DNA from: Lacinutrix sp. Bg11-31
Lineage (GTDB): Bacteria; Bacteroidota; Bacteroidia; Flavobacteriales; Flavobacteriaceae
Reading direction: 5' to 3'
NCBI RefSeq assembly: GCF_002831665.1
Contig: NZ_CP025118.1
Span: 2,666,001-2,730,000 of the forward strand
Length of the DNA stretch: 64,000 nt
In this document: positions 41,431 through 50,815 of the stretch, piece by piece
How positions within the stretch are numbered: the stretch's first letter is position 1
Layout: each line of letters opens with the position of its first letter
Notes under the pieces: model-generated
Told to the model about the DNA's origin: nothing
The model's input: the letters and a program-made list of their open reading frames with translations, nothing else
Databases searched by the model: none
Position numbers and translations under genes: made by a program

Positions 41431-43023
41431 CTAGCTTAAACTAATATTAGACTTAGGTCTTAACTGAAAGAACTCTATAAAACTTGATGGGTTCTCAACA
41501 ATACCACGTTTAGATATTAATTTAATATCAATATTTCTTTCTTTGGCTTTAAAAGCAAAATCTTCTAAAATCTCTACAATATCATAATCTAGATATCTCG
41601 TTTTAGTGACATCAAACTCTAAGTAAGTGTCTCTTGGTAAGCTATCTAATTCTTTTAAGATTGCTCCTTTGTTAAAAAATGTAACCTCCTCTGCAAGCTC
41701 CATTTTAATTTTATGTTTTCCATTACTATTATCTTCGATATGTAAGAAATGAGAATTCTGGTAACTTTTTAATAAAATAACTACAATACCAACAGCTAAA
41801 CCTAAAGCTATACCTATTAATAAATCAGTAAAAACAATTCCTATTACTGTTACAAAAAACGGAACAGATTGTTTCCATCCTAATTTATACATTTTTACAA
41901 ATAACGATGGCTTTGCTAGTTTATAACCCACAATTAATAAAATTGCTGCTAAAACAGATAAAGGGATTTTATTAAGTAAAGAAGGTATTAAAACAACAGA
42001 TATTAAAAGTAACATTCCATGTAAAATAGTAGATAATTTACTTTTTCCACCAGATTGAATATTAGCAGAACTTCTAACAATTACTTGAGTTATTGGAAGT
42101 CCTCCAACTAAACCAGATAGTATATTACCTGCTCCTTGTGCTAACAATTCTCTATTTGTAGGTGTTACGTTTTTATTTGGATCAAGTTTATCAGATGCTT
42201 CTACACATAACAATGTTTCTAAACTTGCAACTAAGGCAATTGTAAAGGCTATAACCCAAACTTCAGGATTTGTTATTACTGCAAAATTAGGAAAACTAAA
42301 TTGACCAATGAATGAATCTAAATCATCTGGAACTGGTACACTTACTAAATGAGATTCTGCAATAGATAGTGACATATTAGATTTTGTTAATAAGAAAAAA
42401 ACTATTCCTACAACAACAGCAACTAGTGGTCCTTGAATGACTTGAAAAATCTTTCCTTTTTTTTCTAAAACATTACTCCACAGTAATAAAATACCCAAGG
42501 CTATAAAACCAACAACCATAGAACCTAATATAAGGTTATCAAAAACATGCCAAATCGCAGAGAAAGTATTCTCTCCAGAAGCTTCTATAAAACTATCTGC
42601 TCCTTCTGCTTCTGCATCGTATCCAAAAAAGTGAGGGATTTGTTTTAAAATAATAATAATTCCAATACCAGTAAGCATTCCTTTAATAACCGATGAAGGG
42701 AAATAATATCCAATAATTCCAGCTTTTAAAACGCCAAAAAGTAACTGAATAACGCCTCCTAAAACAACAGCAACCAAGAAGTTTTCATAACCTCCCAAAG
42801 TACCAATTGCTGTTAATACAATAGCTGCTAAACCTGCTGCAGGCCCACTAACTCCAATTTTAGAACCGCTTAAGGCTCCTACTACAACTCCTCCAATAAT
42901 TCCAGCAATTACTCCTGAAAAAAGTGGCGCACCACTAGCTAAAGCAATACCTAAACATAAAGGTAATGCAACGAAAAATACAACGACACTTGCAGGCAAG
43001 TCGTTTTTTAATGTTTTAAACAT
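41431..43023 (-). CDS. SulP-family anion (bicarbonate) transporter
   Basis: A 530-residue SulP transporter with about twelve membrane helices (residues 15-425) and a short STAS-like C-terminus (about 430-530). The core motifs match its paralogue at 37382: P-A-S-V-V-V-F-F-V-A-L-P-L-C-L-G-I-A and G-G-L-P-I-T-Q-V-I-V-R-S-S-A-N-I-Q-S-G-G. The G-L-P-I-T-Q-V-I-V-R motif is close to that of the carbonic-anhydrase-linked SulP group, favouring bicarbonate. First gene of the six-gene run; the leader upstream contains two hairpins. Confidence 0.92.
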   Translation of the reverse strand: MFKTLKNDLPASVVVFFVALPLCLGIALASGAPLFSGVIAGIIGGVVVGALSGSKIGVSGPAAGLAAIVLTAIGTLGGYENFLVAVVLGGVIQLLFGVLKAGIIGYYFPSSVIKGMLTGIGIIIILKQIPHFFGYDAEAEGADSFIEASGENTFSAIWHVFDNLILGSMVVGFIALGILLLWSNVLEKKGKIFQVIQGPLVAVVVGIVFFLLTKSNMSLSIAESHLVSVPVPDDLDSFIGQFSFPNFAVITNPEVWVIAFTIALVASLETLLCVEASDKLDPNKNVTPTNRELLAQGAGNILSGLVGGLPITQVIVRSSANIQSGGKSKLSTILHGMLLLISVVLIPSLLNKIPLSVLAAILLIVGYKLAKPSLFVKMYKLGWKQSVPFFVTVIGIVFTDLLIGIALGLAVGIVVILLKSYQNSHFLHIEDNSNGKHKIKMELAEEVTFFNKGAILKELDSLPRDTYLEFDVTKTRYLDYDIVEILEDFAFKAKERNIDIKLISKRGIVENPSSFIEFFQLRPKSNISLS

Positions 43024-43041
43024 TTATAATTTGATTTTATT

Positions 43042-43098
43042 CTATTGGTTAATAAACCAATAGTTATTTTAATATTTTTTTGGGGACAAAAAATGTCC
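43042..43098 (-). promoter_or_regulatory. Two hairpins in the SulP leader
   Basis: CTATTGGTT-AATA-AACCAATAG (43042-43063) is a perfect 9-bp stem 19 bases before the SulP start. A second, smaller stem GGACA-AAAAA-TGTCC lies just upstream (about 43084-43098). No terminator T run follows on the minus strand. They may be binding sites for a regulator or an RNA leader element; they match no riboswitch I know. Confidence 0.4.
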
Positions 43099-43111
43099 AA
43101 ACGACAAAATA

Positions 43112-43396
43112 TTAAATAAAATCAGGTGGTGGAGAAATGAGGTTTAAGTGAGGTTTTGAGTAATTTTTAAAAAAATATCCTAAATTATTAGTTTTTAAAA
43201 CGTTACTTAAATAATCTAGTTCTTCTTCATTATTAGAAAAAAGTAGTTTCAAGTTTTGAACTTCTTCTTCTTCCTCAGAAAGGCTATAAAAAACAGATAT
43301 ATCTACAGTATCATCTAAAACCATAATTATAGAAGGCGCAGTAATTATGGCCAAAAATAATATGGTAAAGAAAATAGATATGTGTTTTTTAAGCAT
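43112..43396 (-). CDS. Small membrane-anchored protein, unrecognised
   Basis: A 94-residue protein with one hydrophobic segment (about residues 5-25) and an extracytoplasmic part holding an acidic S-E-E-E-E-E-V run, and a C-terminus rich in proline (I-S-P-P-P-D-F-I). I use ATG 43396; a longer frame begins with TTG at 43414. It lies between batE and the SulP run on the same strand, 47 bases after batE stop. The layout resembles small single-pass accessory proteins, but I recognise no family. Confidence 0.65.
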   Translation of the reverse strand: MLKKHISIFFTILFLAIITAPSIIMVLDDTVDISVFYSLSEEEEEVQNLKLLFSNNEEELDYLSNVLKTNNLGYFFKNYSKPHLNLISPPPDFI

Positions 43397-43460
43397 ATTT
43401 AAGTTATAATTCAAGACGCAAATATAATATTAAAGAAACATTTTAAATGTTAAATAAAAT

Positions 43461-44216
43461 CTAAATCTTATTTAATAATCTTAAATCTTCATCTTGTATC
43501 CAACCTGTTTTACCATCACTAAGTTTAATTTTTTTCCAACTTTTTACAGTGTCTAAAACCTGAACCTTAGTGCCTTCGTGTAGAACAAAAGCTTCGTCAC
43601 TACGCAAGTTTGGCTCACTTTTAACTTTAGATTCTTTTGCAAAAATAATTGCTGGATTCTTTTTTTGCGCTAAACTATAGCTATAAAAAGTAAAAACTAA
43701 TGCCACTAATGCTAGTACAACAGAGAGTGTACTAGTCACAAAATAAAAACGTTTTTTTTCTGTACCAAAAGTAAAATAATACAGTAAATAAAATAACACA
43801 AAAAGCACAACTAAAACAATAGAAAGCTTTGCCCAACCATCGAAAGATAGAGTATTGGTTGTCTTTTTCACAAACCTAGTTAAACCAACTTCTGGCAAAT
43901 TATCTATAGCATCAATTCGCATATTGTTAGCAAATGCTAGATTACCTTGTATGTCCTTATCTTTAGGTTTTAGCGCTAATGCTTTTTCATAATAATAAAC
44001 TGAAGGCGCAATATTATTAAGCTTATAGTGCGCATTTGCAATATTAAAATACAGCTCGGCAGAGTGCTTATCTGAATTTAAAATCACATCATATCTATCT
44101 ATAGCTTCAGCATATTTACCTTCGTTATAAAGCGCGTTAGCCTGATCGAAAATTTTCTCGTTTTGAGCCGAAAGACTTCCTATAAAAAACAAGAGTATGT
44201 AGAGTGTGTTTTTCAT
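43461..44216 (-). CDS. batE: BatE: TPR and SH3 protein of the aerotolerance operon
   Basis: A 251-residue exported protein with signal peptide (ends S-L-S-A-Q), three TPR units (about residues 20-100: A-L-Y-N-E-G-K-Y-A-E-A-I; A-E-L-Y-F-N-I-A-N-A-H-Y-K-L), a membrane segment pair (about 128-180) and a C-terminal bacterial SH3 domain (V-L-H-E-G-T-K-V-Q-V-L ... G-W-I-Q). It is the last gene of the Bat run. The Bat proteins form an envelope complex of unsettled function. Confidence 0.9.
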   Translation of the reverse strand: MKNTLYILLFFIGSLSAQNEKIFDQANALYNEGKYAEAIDRYDVILNSDKHSAELYFNIANAHYKLNNIAPSVYYYEKALALKPKDKDIQGNLAFANNMRIDAIDNLPEVGLTRFVKKTTNTLSFDGWAKLSIVLVVLFVLFYLLYYFTFGTEKKRFYFVTSTLSVVLALVALVFTFYSYSLAQKKNPAIIFAKESKVKSEPNLRSDEAFVLHEGTKVQVLDTVKSWKKIKLSDGKTGWIQDEDLRLLNKI

Positions 44217-44255
44217 TGTTTAAGTATTCCCATAATAATGGAAATGAAAAATATT

Positions 44256-46022
44256 TTATCTAATCTGTTTATCTATTAAATTAATTGCGCTTGCAGCTTT
44301 ATCATAATCTTGCTGCATGGCAACTTTTGTAATTGGTGTATATCTTGCTATTTCGCAGTTTTTAAGAATATTTTCAAAATTTGAAACAACAGTAGTATCT
44401 ACTTGTTTTTCTAGTAACAAAGTGCGAATTTTATCCTTACTTAAATCGCTAGTTTCAATATTTAATTTAGCTTTTAAATAATTATGTAACGCTTTTTCTA
44501 ACGCAACATAAAAGGCTTCTTTTTCTCCTAATGCTTTTTTAGCTTCACCTAAATATTTCTTAGCTAATTTATCTGCTTTTCTAAGTCTATTACCTACAAT
44601 ATCACCATCACGTTCTTCTTTTTTTCTTCGGAAAACAATAGCCAACGGAATCAATAATAAAGGTGTCAATAAACTTACCCAAAAGAGCGTAGATTTAAAG
44701 AATTGCGTATTATTTTTTGAAACCAGATTAGCATCCATTTTTATAAATGCAAATTGATCGTTATTTAAAACAACATCTCGTTTTTCTGCACCTTCTGCTG
44801 TTAAATTGTTATCTGAAACACCATAAACAGGACCTTCGAGTACATTAATTATGGTTTCGTTAGATGATAATCGTTTATAACTTTCAGTCTTTAAATCGAA
44901 ATAAGAAAAAGAAATTGTTGGTATTGGGTATTTGCCTTTATATTGAGGAACAATAGTATAACTATCTGAAACCTCACCTTGCATACCACTTAAATTTGTT
45001 CTCACATTTTCGTTATGCTCTGGCTCATATACTTCAAGAGAATTAGGTAGTGTTAGTTTTGGTAAGGCTAATAATTTTAAATTCCCTTTTCCTGAAACTA
45101 TTACCTTAGCTTGCATAGATTCATTAGCATTAAGCTCGCTTTTAGAGATGCTTAAATTAAATTTAAAATCTCCAACTGCTCCAGAAAAATCTAAAGGTTT
45201 TCCTGTTTCTGGTAACGGCTTAACATTAATAGTACGTCTTCCAGCTGTTACAGGAACATTTACTTTACTCATTAATCGTTGCCCAAAAATATCACGCCTT
45301 TTAGTTGGTATTTCTGCAGTAACGTCAAGCTTTAAAGGTTCTATAATTAATTTTCCTGTTTTTTGCGGATATAAAACTGTTCGTCGTAAAATTACATATT
45401 GATAATCTTCGCCTTTGTATTGGCCTCTTTCTATTTTTAAACCTTTTGGGTTAATATGTTGACTCCAAAAGTCGTCGTACTCAGGATCGTCTGTTTCTCT
45501 CCAATTGCTTACTCCTGTATTTGGTGCAACATAGAGTTTATAAACCACAGTAATGGCTTCGTTTAAATAAGGATTTGCATTAGAAATCTCGGCTACTAAA
45601 TGAATATTATCACTTGCAACTGCTGTGTTTGGGTCTTTAGGCTTCTGTATTTCCTTAGTAACCTTAATAACGATAGCATTGGTTTTGTAAGTTTGGCCAT
45701 CTATTTCTATACTAGCAGATTCTAGCATTAAACTTCCCATTCTTTTTGGTGATAAGAAATAGCTATACGTTTTCTCGAAAGAACGTTTTCCATTAATCCA
45801 AGAATTACTAACCGATTGATTTGGGCCACCAACCACATCGAAACCATCAAAACTTGGAGGATTGAAATTATCTCCATCTTTATTCATAGAAAAATCTACA
45901 CGTAAACGCTCGTTCAATCCTAAAGTTTTTTTACTCACTCTAGTTTGAAACTGCACTTGTGCGCCTGCTATACTTGTAAAAAGTATAATAAGTAGCATTG
46001 CTATGTTTTTTGTTTTTTTCAT
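44256..46022 (-). CDS. batD: BatD aerotolerance protein
   Basis: A 588-residue BatD (oxygen tolerance) protein. Signal peptide to about residue 21 (I-A-G-A-Q), then several Ig-like beta domains over residues 22-420 (V-S-K-K-T-L-G-L-N-E-R-L-R-V-D-F-S near the start is typical), one membrane helix near 445-465 (F-W-V-S-L-L-T-P-L-L-L-I-P-L-A-I-V) and a cytosolic C-terminus. Downstream of batC with 100 bases between, holding a dispersed repeat. Confidence 0.92.
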   Translation of the reverse strand: MKKTKNIAMLLIILFTSIAGAQVQFQTRVSKKTLGLNERLRVDFSMNKDGDNFNPPSFDGFDVVGGPNQSVSNSWINGKRSFEKTYSYFLSPKRMGSLMLESASIEIDGQTYKTNAIVIKVTKEIQKPKDPNTAVASDNIHLVAEISNANPYLNEAITVVYKLYVAPNTGVSNWRETDDPEYDDFWSQHINPKGLKIERGQYKGEDYQYVILRRTVLYPQKTGKLIIEPLKLDVTAEIPTKRRDIFGQRLMSKVNVPVTAGRRTINVKPLPETGKPLDFSGAVGDFKFNLSISKSELNANESMQAKVIVSGKGNLKLLALPKLTLPNSLEVYEPEHNENVRTNLSGMQGEVSDSYTIVPQYKGKYPIPTISFSYFDLKTESYKRLSSNETIINVLEGPVYGVSDNNLTAEGAEKRDVVLNNDQFAFIKMDANLVSKNNTQFFKSTLFWVSLLTPLLLIPLAIVFRRKKEERDGDIVGNRLRKADKLAKKYLGEAKKALGEKEAFYVALEKALHNYLKAKLNIETSDLSKDKIRTLLLEKQVDTTVVSNFENILKNCEIARYTPITKVAMQQDYDKAASAINLIDKQIR

Positions 46023-46035
46023 TCCTAATTTATTC

Positions 46036-46062
46036 TGGATCCCTGCCTTCGCAGGAATGACA
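46036..46062. repeat. Dispersed palindromic repeat, copy 1
   Basis: ATCCCTGC-CTTC-GCAGGAAT followed by GACA, a hairpin of 8-bp arms with one mismatch, between batC and batD. A second copy is at 56024-56048. Similar C-T-G-C/G-C-A-G palindromes are found scattered in many bacterial genomes. Confidence 0.65.
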
Positions 46063-46122
46063 AAGATTTTAAAGTTCGAATAAGCAACTCTTCACTTCTA
46101 AATTCAAACTTCTCACTTTTAT

Positions 46123-46962
46123 CTACCAGTCTTTTTCTGTTTGTATTTTTGCGCCTTTTGCTTTCTCTGCATTCATTTTATCCTGCACTTTCTGCTCTTG
46201 GTTATCCATTGCATCCAATAGATTTTTTATTTGCTGTGGCGATAATTTTCCTGGCTGTTGTTGTGGTTTAGGTTGCTCTTTTTTCTGGTCGTCTCCTTTG
46301 CCATCTTTCTCTTTTTCTTCATCTGGCTTCCCTTCATCTTCTTTATCCTCGCCTTCTTTTTTATCGTCGTCTCCTTTATCCTTATTATCTTCTTTATTCT
46401 CGCCTTGGTCTTCCTTTTTATCTTGTTCCTTCTGGTCTTCGTTTTCCTTTTTATCTTTGTCTTTATCGTCCTTGTTATCTTCTTCTTGAGGTGGCTCTTG
46501 GTTTTTAGCACACTCTTTTGCTAAGGCATAATTATAACGCGTTTCCTCGTCTAAAGGATTATTTCTAAGTGCATTTTTAAAAGCATCTGCAGCTTCACTA
46601 CATTTCTTTTCTTGCATTAAAATGTTTCCTATATTATGAAACGCTTTGTGCTTTTCTAATTTATCTGTGGCGTTTTTAGCAGCTTGTTGATTGCGAAATA
46701 AAGCTTCTTCAAAATTTCCTTTTTGGTAATATGTATGACCCAAATTGTATGTTCCAGCAACACTTGTTGGCTTATTAGAAATAGCTCTTCTGTATTCCAT
46801 TTCAGCTAAAACAAATGCGTCACTACTGGCTAAATCATTTGCATCACTAATTAAATCGTTAGTTTTCTGATTTATCTTTTGAAGCGCCTTTTCAGTTTCC
46901 TCTTGCTGTGCAAAAGCGTAAGAAACTGTTAATATTAATATGTAAGTTATTATGTTTTTCAT
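46123..46962 (-). CDS. batC: BatC: TPR protein with charged C-terminus
   Basis: A 279-residue exported TPR protein. Signal peptide (residues 1-18, ending Y-A-F-A-Q), four TPR-type units (about 28-150; A-G-T-Y-N-L-G-H-T-Y-Y-Q-K-G-N; N-P-L-D-E-E-T-R-Y-N-Y-A-L), then a ~85-residue low-complexity stretch of K, E and D with N, and a final helix (Q-Q-I-K-N-L-L-D-A-M). I use ATG 46962; the frame upstream begins with GTG. The charged repeat is usual in BatC. Reading frames on the opposite strand here are complements of that repeat. Confidence 0.9.
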   Translation of the reverse strand: MKNIITYILILTVSYAFAQQEETEKALQKINQKTNDLISDANDLASSDAFVLAEMEYRRAISNKPTSVAGTYNLGHTYYQKGNFEEALFRNQQAAKNATDKLEKHKAFHNIGNILMQEKKCSEAADAFKNALRNNPLDEETRYNYALAKECAKNQEPPQEEDNKDDKDKDKKENEDQKEQDKKEDQGENKEDNKDKGDDDKKEGEDKEDEGKPDEEKEKDGKGDDQKKEQPKPQQQPGKLSPQQIKNLLDAMDNQEQKVQDKMNAEKAKGAKIQTEKDW

Positions 46963-47052
46963 GCTAGTTCTCACAAAAATGAGAATCTTTTTAATTAATA
47001 GTATTAAGCCTCTAAATATATGAAAGCCTTGATTTGATTGGTGTTAAGGATT

Positions 47053-48087
47053 TTATAAATTTTCATTAAACAAGTTTAGCTTTTTCAACCAAGCTGTTTT
47101 GCGTTCTAATAGAAAAATATCGATAAATAAAAGTAATATTCCAAAACCTAAAAACCATTGAAATTGCGATTCGTAGGCTGCAAATTGCTTAGATTCGAAT
47201 TTGGTTTTATCCATTTTATTTAAAATATCTCTTATTTCATCAACTACTTTTCCTGTATTATTTCCATTTATATACACACCATTTGCCGATTTAGCAATGT
47301 TTTTAAGCGTGTCTTCGTTTAGTTTTGTAATAACAGTTTCACCTTGCCTGTCTTTTTTATAATTTAAAATAACACCATTACGCTTTAGTGGTATTGGACC
47401 TCCTTTTTCACTTCCAACACCAATGGTAAAAATTCTAATACCAGCTTCACTAGCTTCTTCGGCTACACTTGCTGCAGCTTCACTATGGTCTTCTCCATCA
47501 GAAATAATGACCAATACACGATTGGTTTGTTGGTCGTCATCATAATATGTTTTTGCTAATTCGATGGCTTCATTAATTGCTGTTCCTTGTGAAGACATCA
47601 TGTCTGTATTCATGTTTTGAAGAAACATTTTAGCAGAACCATAGTCTGTAGTAATTGGTAGTTGCGGAAACGCTTTGCCTGCATAAGCAATAATCCCAAC
47701 ACGATCACTTGCTAAGTTATTTATAATTTGTGTAACTAATTGTTTCGATTTTTCTAGTCTGTTTGGCGCAATATCTTCGGCAAGCATACTTTTAGAAACA
47801 TCGACTGCAAAGACTATATCAACACCTTCGCGTTTTACTGTTTCTAATTTAGATCCAATTTTTGGGTTTACCAAAGCCATTGTTAAACTTGCAAAAGCCA
47901 AACATAAAATCACAATCTTTAACACAGATTTAAAGAGCGATTTATTAGGGCTTAATCGTTTTAAAATAGCCTGATTTGCAAATTTATTTTGTGTTTTGCG
48001 CTTCCAAAGTTGAAGCACTAGAAATAGCACCAAAATTATTGGAATAATTAGCAATGCCCAAAACCATATTTTCTCTTCTAATTGCAT
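47053..48087 (-). CDS. batB: BatB: VWA-domain membrane protein
   Basis: A 344-residue protein with membrane helices near residues 7-28 and 55-75, a von Willebrand factor A domain (about 88-290) whose metal site D-V-S-K-S-M is at about 95-100, and a C-terminal helix near 315-332 (F-Q-W-F-L-G-F-G-I-L-L-L-F-I). The A domain would be on one face of the inner membrane and bind partners through metal. Second of the paired VWA genes; 30 bases from batA. Confidence 0.93.
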   Translation of the reverse strand: MQLEEKIWFWALLIIPIILVLFLVLQLWKRKTQNKFANQAILKRLSPNKSLFKSVLKIVILCLAFASLTMALVNPKIGSKLETVKREGVDIVFAVDVSKSMLAEDIAPNRLEKSKQLVTQIINNLASDRVGIIAYAGKAFPQLPITTDYGSAKMFLQNMNTDMMSSQGTAINEAIELAKTYYDDDQQTNRVLVIISDGEDHSEAAASVAEEASEAGIRIFTIGVGSEKGGPIPLKRNGVILNYKKDRQGETVITKLNEDTLKNIAKSANGVYINGNNTGKVVDEIRDILNKMDKTKFESKQFAAYESQFQWFLGFGILLLFIDIFLLERKTAWLKKLNLFNENL

Positions 48088-48117
48088 CTAATCTTTAATT
48101 TGTGCTTTTATAATTTA

Positions 48118-49122
48118 TTAAACAAAACTTCTAAAAACGGTAATCCTTAATAGTAATTCAAACAATAGCAAAATTCCTGCTACCCATACAAACCATCTAA
48201 ATTTCTCTTCGTAATTATAGAATTTAAATTCTTCGATTTCTGTTTTTTCTAACTTGTTAATCTCGTCGTATATTTCAACTAATTTCTTATTGTTTGTTGC
48301 TCTAAAATATTTTCCTCCTGTTACTTCTGCTATTTCTTTTAACAACTCTTCATCAATTTCTACTTTAACTCTTCCGTATTGAAATTGTCCGTTTTGTTTA
48401 ATCCTAATTGGAGACAAAGCCATACCATTTGTTCCTAAACCAATAGTGTATGTTTTTATACCAAATTCTACAGCTAGTTCGCTTGCTATTTTCGGGTTTA
48501 TAGAACCAGAATTATTCACGCCATCTGTTAGCAAAATAATAACTTTACTTTTTGCTTTACTGTCTTTTAAACGGTTTACAGACGTTGCTAAACCCATTCC
48601 AATAGCTGTTCCGCCTTCTATAACTGTGTTGTAATGAATATCGTTAAGAGAACTTAATACAATATTTTTATCGCTTGTAATTGGTGTTTTTGTATAGCTT
48701 TCTCCAGCGTATTCCACAATACCAATACGATCGTTTGGTCGTCCTTTAATAAATTGTGCTGCTACTTCTTTTAAGGCATCAAGCCTGTTTGGTTTTAAAT
48801 CTTTTGCCAACATACTTGCCGAAACATCTATTGCCATAACAATATCTATTCCTCGTGTTGTTTTTGTTTTTGTAGAAACATCAACCGTTCGTGGTCTTGC
48901 TAATGCAATAATTAAAGCCGTTAAAGCAACTAGTCTTAGCGCAAACAATAAATGCTTTAGTTTTGGCAACCAAGAGTTGGTAACCTTAAAACCTTTTAAG
49001 CTTGATATTTTAAGTTCTGCTGTTTGTTGTTTATTCTTAAAAAAATACCACAGCAAAGCTAATGGTAGCAATAACAGCAACCAGAAAAACCCTTTGTTTA
49101 AAAATTCTATGCCTTCAAACAT
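48118..49122 (-). CDS. batA: BatA: VWA-domain membrane protein
   Basis: A 334-residue paralogue of batB with the same layout: N-terminal membrane helices (about 10-27 and 57-76), VWA domain with the metal motif D-V-S-A-S-M near residue 97 and a C-terminal membrane helix (about 305-325). It probably pairs with BatB. Its start overlaps the stop of the upstream BatD-like gene by one base. Confidence 0.93.
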   Translation of the reverse strand: MFEGIEFLNKGFFWLLLLLPLALLWYFFKNKQQTAELKISSLKGFKVTNSWLPKLKHLLFALRLVALTALIIALARPRTVDVSTKTKTTRGIDIVMAIDVSASMLAKDLKPNRLDALKEVAAQFIKGRPNDRIGIVEYAGESYTKTPITSDKNIVLSSLNDIHYNTVIEGGTAIGMGLATSVNRLKDSKAKSKVIILLTDGVNNSGSINPKIASELAVEFGIKTYTIGLGTNGMALSPIRIKQNGQFQYGRVKVEIDEELLKEIAEVTGGKYFRATNNKKLVEIYDEINKLEKTEIEEFKFYNYEEKFRWFVWVAGILLLFELLLRITVFRSFV

Positions 49123-50807
49123 TATTCAGTTTTTGGATTTAGTTCTATTGAATTTAATATACGTTCTACCATATCGTCTGCATAAGTATCGTTTTCTGGA
49201 TATATAACAACTATTTGTTGCAGTACATTCTCTGCTGTAAATAGTACAAAAGCAAATTTGGCTGCTCTCAATTTATCACTGCCTACAGATGGAATACTCA
49301 TGGTTCCATAAGATTTTAAGCCCTCTGCTCCATTTGCAGTTTCAAATTTATCTTTTAACGCTACAATATTTTTTGCACCTTGAGCCTCCATGCCTTGTAA
49401 TGCTTTTTCTGAAATCTCAGCTAAATCAACCTCTGGAGCACTTGCTTGTTCTTGCGTTTCTGCAGTTCTTTCTTGCTTTGGAAACTGTAATGTATTTACT
49501 GTTACATTAAATACGTCAAGCATTGTTCCGTAAGAAAAACTACTTGATTTTGGTTGATTTTCTTGAGTTTCTACAACAGGAGTCTCTATACGTTTTAAAA
49601 CCTTTGGAGTCGCTACAATTATTGGTGGAGAACCATATGCGCTAGTCACCCATTCGCCTTCTAACAACTCTTTGCTTTCATGACCCAAAATAGTGTCTTT
49701 AACATAGCTAAAACCATATTTATAACCTAAACCAACTAATGTTCCTAGTAACAAAAAGGCAACAATACCAACGGTTAATACTATTTTTTTAGTTTTATTT
49801 TTACGCTCTTGCTCTTCTTTATATTCCTTATCCTTAAGTTTCTCTTCTTCGGTTGGTTCTGGCAAAGCTTCCTTAACGTGGTCGATTTCTAGATCGATAG
49901 TATTTCTATCTATTTCGGCTAAAGCAACATCTGGTGTTCCTTTTGCAAACTTTACTAAATCTGCACGCTTTAAGATGGTTTCTATTTTTCTAATATCGTC
50001 TTTACTTAATTCTATTTGATTACCATCTTTTAATAAATTTAATCTAGAAACAAGCTCATCTGTTGTGCTTTCTAAAGCATGATCGTAGACTTTTTCGTCT
50101 AGATATTTTCTAATAATAAACGTTAAGTCTGAATAATAGTCTTTCAAGTTTTCGTTTTGAAGATAACTACTTTCATCTAACTGTTTTAATGCTAGTTTTG
50201 CACGGTCGTAAGGTGGTAATAAAGCAATCTCTTCTTCTTCTGTTAATGGTTTTACTCTCCAAATAAACCACCATAATAAAAAACCAATTAAGGCAATTGC
50301 AAGTATAGTAAGCAATAGATATTTCCACCAATTACCAATACTTTTATCAACTTCAATTACAGGCTTAATATCGTACAAGCCTTGTTTTGTAGTGTCTACA
50401 ACAATTTCTCTAATTTCTACTTTTAAAGAATCTGAATAGTACTCTTTAGAACCTATTAATATTTTTTGCTTCGGAATAGTATATTTTCCAGAATCGAATT
50501 GCGTTAATCCGTATTTTTTAATCAGGTTATATCTATCGTTCTTTTTTGTAGTATCTATGGTGTAAGATTCAATCATTTCCATAGGAGAAAACGTTTGCCC
50601 TTCAGGAAAAATAACTAAAGACGTTGTGTCTACATCAACTTCAATTTTATAAGTAACCTGTGCTCCAATCTTAATTGAAGTAGAGTCTATAGTTGTTTTA
50701 ACTTGACTGAAAGAGAACAAAGAAAAAAGAACCAAGACACAAGACAAAACCAATTGTTTTAATTGATTATCCTTGAGGTTCGTAATTCGTAATTTATAAT
50801 TCATCAT
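49122..50807 (-). CDS. BatD-like multi-domain membrane protein
   Basis: A 561-residue protein in the Bat run. Signal segment about residues 18-36 (S-C-V-L-V-L-F-S-L-F-S-F-S-Q), BatD-like beta domain (37-150, S-T-S-I-K-I-G-A-Q-V-T-Y-K-I), membrane helix (about 160-182), a cytosolic helical part (185-330), a second helix (about 340-362), and a C-terminal domain of ~200 residues with T-V-N-T-L-Q-F-P and A-K-F-A-F-V-L-F. The N-terminus M-N-Y-K-L-R-I-T-N-L is unusual, and a later Met could be the true start. The gene is common between the DUF58 and BatA genes in Bacteroidota; role unknown. Confidence 0.85.
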   Translation of the reverse strand: MMNYKLRITNLKDNQLKQLVLSCVLVLFSLFSFSQVKTTIDSTSIKIGAQVTYKIEVDVDTTSLVIFPEGQTFSPMEMIESYTIDTTKKNDRYNLIKKYGLTQFDSGKYTIPKQKILIGSKEYYSDSLKVEIREIVVDTTKQGLYDIKPVIEVDKSIGNWWKYLLLTILAIALIGFLLWWFIWRVKPLTEEEEIALLPPYDRAKLALKQLDESSYLQNENLKDYYSDLTFIIRKYLDEKVYDHALESTTDELVSRLNLLKDGNQIELSKDDIRKIETILKRADLVKFAKGTPDVALAEIDRNTIDLEIDHVKEALPEPTEEEKLKDKEYKEEQERKNKTKKIVLTVGIVAFLLLGTLVGLGYKYGFSYVKDTILGHESKELLEGEWVTSAYGSPPIIVATPKVLKRIETPVVETQENQPKSSSFSYGTMLDVFNVTVNTLQFPKQERTAETQEQASAPEVDLAEISEKALQGMEAQGAKNIVALKDKFETANGAEGLKSYGTMSIPSVGSDKLRAAKFAFVLFTAENVLQQIVVIYPENDTYADDMVERILNSIELNPKTE

Positions 50808-50815
50808 TCGCTTAA

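Noticed and set aside
46227..46524. Long open frames in other frames over batC, including one rich in hydrophobic residues on the plus strand
   Set aside because: They are shadow frames of the K/E/D-rich repeat of batC; they lack start context and have no independent signal.
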